Source: Gelria sp.
Lineage (GTDB): Bacteria; Bacillota; Syntrophomonadia; Syntrophomonadales; Syntrophomonadaceae
Direction: 5' to 3'
DNA length: 7,964 nt
NCBI GenBank assembly: GCA_012839665.1
Contig: DUMX01000258.1
Location: forward strand, 1 to 7,964
How positions within the stretch are numbered: the stretch's first letter is position 1; the number at the start of each line of letters is the position of its first letter. The position numbers and the translations under genes were made by a program. A model generated the notes under the pieces. It searched no databases. It was not told where the DNA came from and saw nothing but the letters and a program-made list of their open reading frames with translations. Positions 7,057 through 7,964 of the stretch are shown in pieces.

Positions 7057-7577
7057 TTAACCAGCAGGACTACCTCGCCTTTGCGAGAAGAGTTAAGGAA
7101 GAACTAGAAAACCTCAACAGGATTGAAGGCCGTTTAGCAGGTTATAATTTATTTCCTGGTATCCATACTAACACTTTTCGTGGTTATCCATTATCAGATG
7201 AAGATTCATGCAGGGTTTTGGAAACCTATCTGCACGATTATTATTCCTGCTTGGAAAAAATATTTATCCATGTTGCTGTTGATATTGATAATACCCTGCC
7301 GAAAGGTGAAGATTGGCATAAAAAGCTATTACAACAAATGACCTGGGATATTAAAGATGCAAGACCATCAGTATTAAGCAAAACTACTGCTTCTAAGCTC
7401 AATGATTTACGTGGGTTTCGGCATGTTTTTCGCAATATATACGGGTTTAATATTCATCCTGAGAAAATAATTAAGGCACTAAATAATCTCTCAGAAATAT
7501 CCCTGAATGTTAAAAGCGACATCAATATGTTTATTGATAAAATGGATTGTTTGTTAGGGGTAAATTTGAATAACTGA
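7053..7577 (+). CDS. hepT: HEPN-domain (HepT-like) toxin of the MNT/HEPN pair
   Basis: An all-helical protein of about 174 residues, the likely RNase toxin partner of the adjacent MNT antitoxin. It matches the HepT-like family with the central ETYLHDYYSCLEKIF and GEDWHKKLLQQM segments. The HEPN active-site region is R120-G-F-R123-H124-V-F-R127-N128-I-Y130. Y130 sits where the AMP-accepting tyrosine of the RX4HXY motif lies, but the final His is Asn; from memory FRHxxRNxY is common in this branch, so His124 may be the catalytic histidine. The start is unusual. The only in-frame ATG before the domain (6993) lies well inside mntA with no ribosome site. The natural start position is CTG 7053, overlapping the mntA stop as CTGA, with GGGGGTGG (7041-7048) before it. 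ATT 7056 is a second non-AUG option, and a -1 frameshift from mntA a third. No in-frame ATG follows until mid-protein. Function is confident; the exact start is not. Confidence 0.8.
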   Translation: MINQQDYLAFARRVKEELENLNRIEGRLAGYNLFPGIHTNTFRGYPLSDEDSCRVLETYLHDYYSCLEKIFIHVAVDIDNTLPKGEDWHKKLLQQMTWDIKDARPSVLSKTTASKLNDLRGFRHVFRNIYGFNIHPEKIIKALNNLSEISLNVKSDINMFIDKMDCLLGVNLNN

Positions 7578-7609
7578 CAGGTTATTTAAAAAGGCGAATA
7601 CAGACTTAT

Positions 7610-7654
7610 TTAATTGCAGGAAATATTACATTTATGTCGAATACCTGCAATTAA
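7610..7654. repeat. Long imperfect hairpin downstream of hepT
   Basis: TTAATTGCAGG (7610-7620) pairs perfectly with CCTGCAATTAA (7644-7654). Inside, TATTACAT (7624-7631) pairs with ATGT (7634-7637) and AATA (7640-7643) around a TT loop, with AAA and CG unpaired. That makes 19 pairs in 45 bases. It lies 32 bases after the hepT stop. No T-run follows on either strand, so it is not a standard intrinsic terminator. It may be an mRNA 3' end protector, a regulator site for the riboswitch-controlled gene, or the relic of a small mobile element. Confidence 0.6.
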
Positions 7655-7672
7655 TCCGAATAAATAACATAA

Positions 7673-7764
7673 CTCCGAGCCTGAACACCTAAAGTTATAA
7701 TACCAGGGTTTCAGGCCGTTAGGGTACGCCGGGAAACGGGTGTGCCTCCCATTGTGGAAAGGAG
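7673..7764 (+). promoter_or_regulatory. Molybdenum/tungsten cofactor (Moco/Tuco) riboswitch aptamer, P3-less form
   Basis: The conserved core of the Moco RNA motif is recognisable: CTCCGAGCCTGAA at the 5' end, CAGGCCGTTAGGG and GCCGGGAAACGGG in the middle, and GCCTCCC plus GGAAAGGAG at the 3' end. Pairing supports it. CTCC (7673-7676) pairs with GGAG (7761-7764) as P1. GCCTGAA (7679-7685) pairs with TTCAGGC (7710-7716) as P2. AGG and TACGCC (7721-7730) pair with GGTGTG and CCT (7739-7747), with G-U pairs and a GGGAAACG loop. Between P2 and this last stem only CGTT remains, where the E. coli moaA element has an extra stem (P3). In this class, forms without P3 have been proposed to sense the tungsten cofactor. 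The RNA should control the gene beginning near 7929, through the terminator that follows it. Confidence 0.85.
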
Positions 7765-7781
7765 CAGAAAAAGGCATATTT

Positions 7782-7818
7782 ATGCCCGGCAATGATTTTT
7801 CTGCCGGGCATTTATTTT
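7782..7818 (+). terminator. Intrinsic terminator forming the expression platform of the riboswitch
   Basis: ATGCCCGGCA (7782-7791) and TGCCGGGCAT (7802-7811) form a perfect ten-pair GC-rich stem with a ten-base loop, followed by TTTATTTT (7811-7818). It begins 17 bases after the aptamer, so it fits ligand-controlled premature termination. GGCATA (7773-7778) can instead pair with TATGCC (7781-7786), and aptamer GCCGGG (7728-7733) can pair with CCCGGC (7785-7790); both would block the terminator. Confidence 0.88.
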
Positions 7819-7904
7819 GGTCTTTTATAAGTATGGGGGGAGTAAGGATTGCAGTACTTTTATAGCATCCGGCAGGCTAGAATAGTTCCTGTTGCATTAG
7901 ATTA

Positions 7905-7920
7905 GGAAGGAGATTAGGAA
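7905..7920 (+). promoter_or_regulatory. Duplicated ribosome-site region of the riboswitch-controlled gene
   Basis: ATTAGGAA occurs twice (7901-7908 and 7913-7920) with a 12-base period, giving GGAAGGAG (7905-7912) and AGGAA (7916-7920). The first best serves TTG 7921 or ATG 7924; the second serves ATG 7929 at eight bases. The choice between two reading frames depends on this. Confidence 0.5.
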
Positions 7921-7928
7921 TTGATGGG

Positions 7929-7964
7929 ATGGAAAACAAAAAACAATTTAAGAAAAACATTAAT
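7929..7964 (+). CDS. 5' end of the gene under the Moco/Tuco riboswitch (truncated by window)
   Basis: Only twelve codons are visible. From ATG 7929 they read MENKKQFKKNIN, a lysine-rich polar N-terminus of the kind that precedes a membrane helix or a Tat signal peptide. An alternative frame from ATG 7924 (MGWKTKNNLRKT) is also open to the window edge. Position after the riboswitch suggests a cofactor biosynthesis gene, a molybdate/tungstate transporter gene, or a molybdenum/tungsten enzyme such as a formate dehydrogenase or aldehyde oxidoreductase. The sequence itself does not decide. The 104 bases between terminator and start (7819-7922) hold no other supported feature. Confidence 0.4.
   Translation, partial: MENKKQFKKNIN

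Noticed and set aside
7578..7672. Promoter for the riboswitch transcript.
   Set aside because: One is expected, but no pair of -35 and -10 boxes at acceptable spacing stands out; TAACAT (7665-7670) lacks a -35.
7610..7792. 60-codon open frame on the minus strand opposite the riboswitch.
   Set aside because: It lies over the hairpin and the structured Moco/Tuco aptamer, has no recognisable domain, and is explained by RNA conservation on the plus strand.
7849..7905. Possible 18-codon leader peptide from TTG 7849 after GGGGGGAG.
   Set aside because: It is short, has a non-ATG start, no regulatory codon run and no overlap with the terminator; the G-rich stretch alone is weak evidence.
1..7964. 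CRISPR array, insertion sequence, tRNA, rRNA or replication origin.
   Set aside because: No spaced direct repeats, transposase, cloverleaf or rRNA-like sequence was seen in reading both strands.

Overview
The window looks like chromosome of an anaerobic, SLH-bearing Bacillota (Clostridia), possibly a Syntrophomonas-like organism. The grounds are moderate base composition, strong AGGAGG-type ribosome sites, a YcdB/YcdC-type exported protein with three S-layer homology repeats, and a molybdenum/tungsten-cofactor riboswitch. The taxon is inference; no rRNA or other marker is present.

Layout, all on the + strand: (1) 2-3561, the downstream part of an ABC efflux/export operon: a two-FtsX-domain permease of about 790 residues, then a membrane-anchored HlyD/MacA-type adaptor 14 bases later. 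The ATPase is not in the window and probably lies just upstream; TAATG at 6-10 looks like a stop/start overlap with it. (2) 3664-4231, a Phd/YefM antitoxin and RelE/ParE toxin pair overlapping by 8 bases, with an AT-rich inverted repeat over the likely promoter. (3) 4305-6497, an exported 730-residue protein with six DAxTG-type PepSY/YcdB modules followed by three SLH repeats. (4) 6667-7577, an MNT nucleotidyltransferase and HEPN (HepT-like) toxin-antitoxin pair. The second gene has no AUG at its natural start: it begins either at CUG in a CTGA overlap or by -1 frameshifting on an A7 run. (5) 7578-7964, a non-coding stretch: a long hairpin (7610-7654), a Moco/Tuco riboswitch aptamer (7673-7764) that lacks the optional P3 arm, an intrinsic terminator (7782-7818), and the first codons of the gene it would control.

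The two toxin-antitoxin pairs sit on either side of the surface-protein gene and are visibly richer in A+T than the transporter and surface genes, as expected for acquired modules. The most interesting material is at the right end: the riboswitch, whose terminator 3' arm repeats an aptamer hexamer and so suggests a simple switching mechanism, and the unusual mntA/hepT junction. I found no wholly unknown protein system. The novelty candidates are the mntA/hepT expression strategy and the P3-less riboswitch with its regulated gene.
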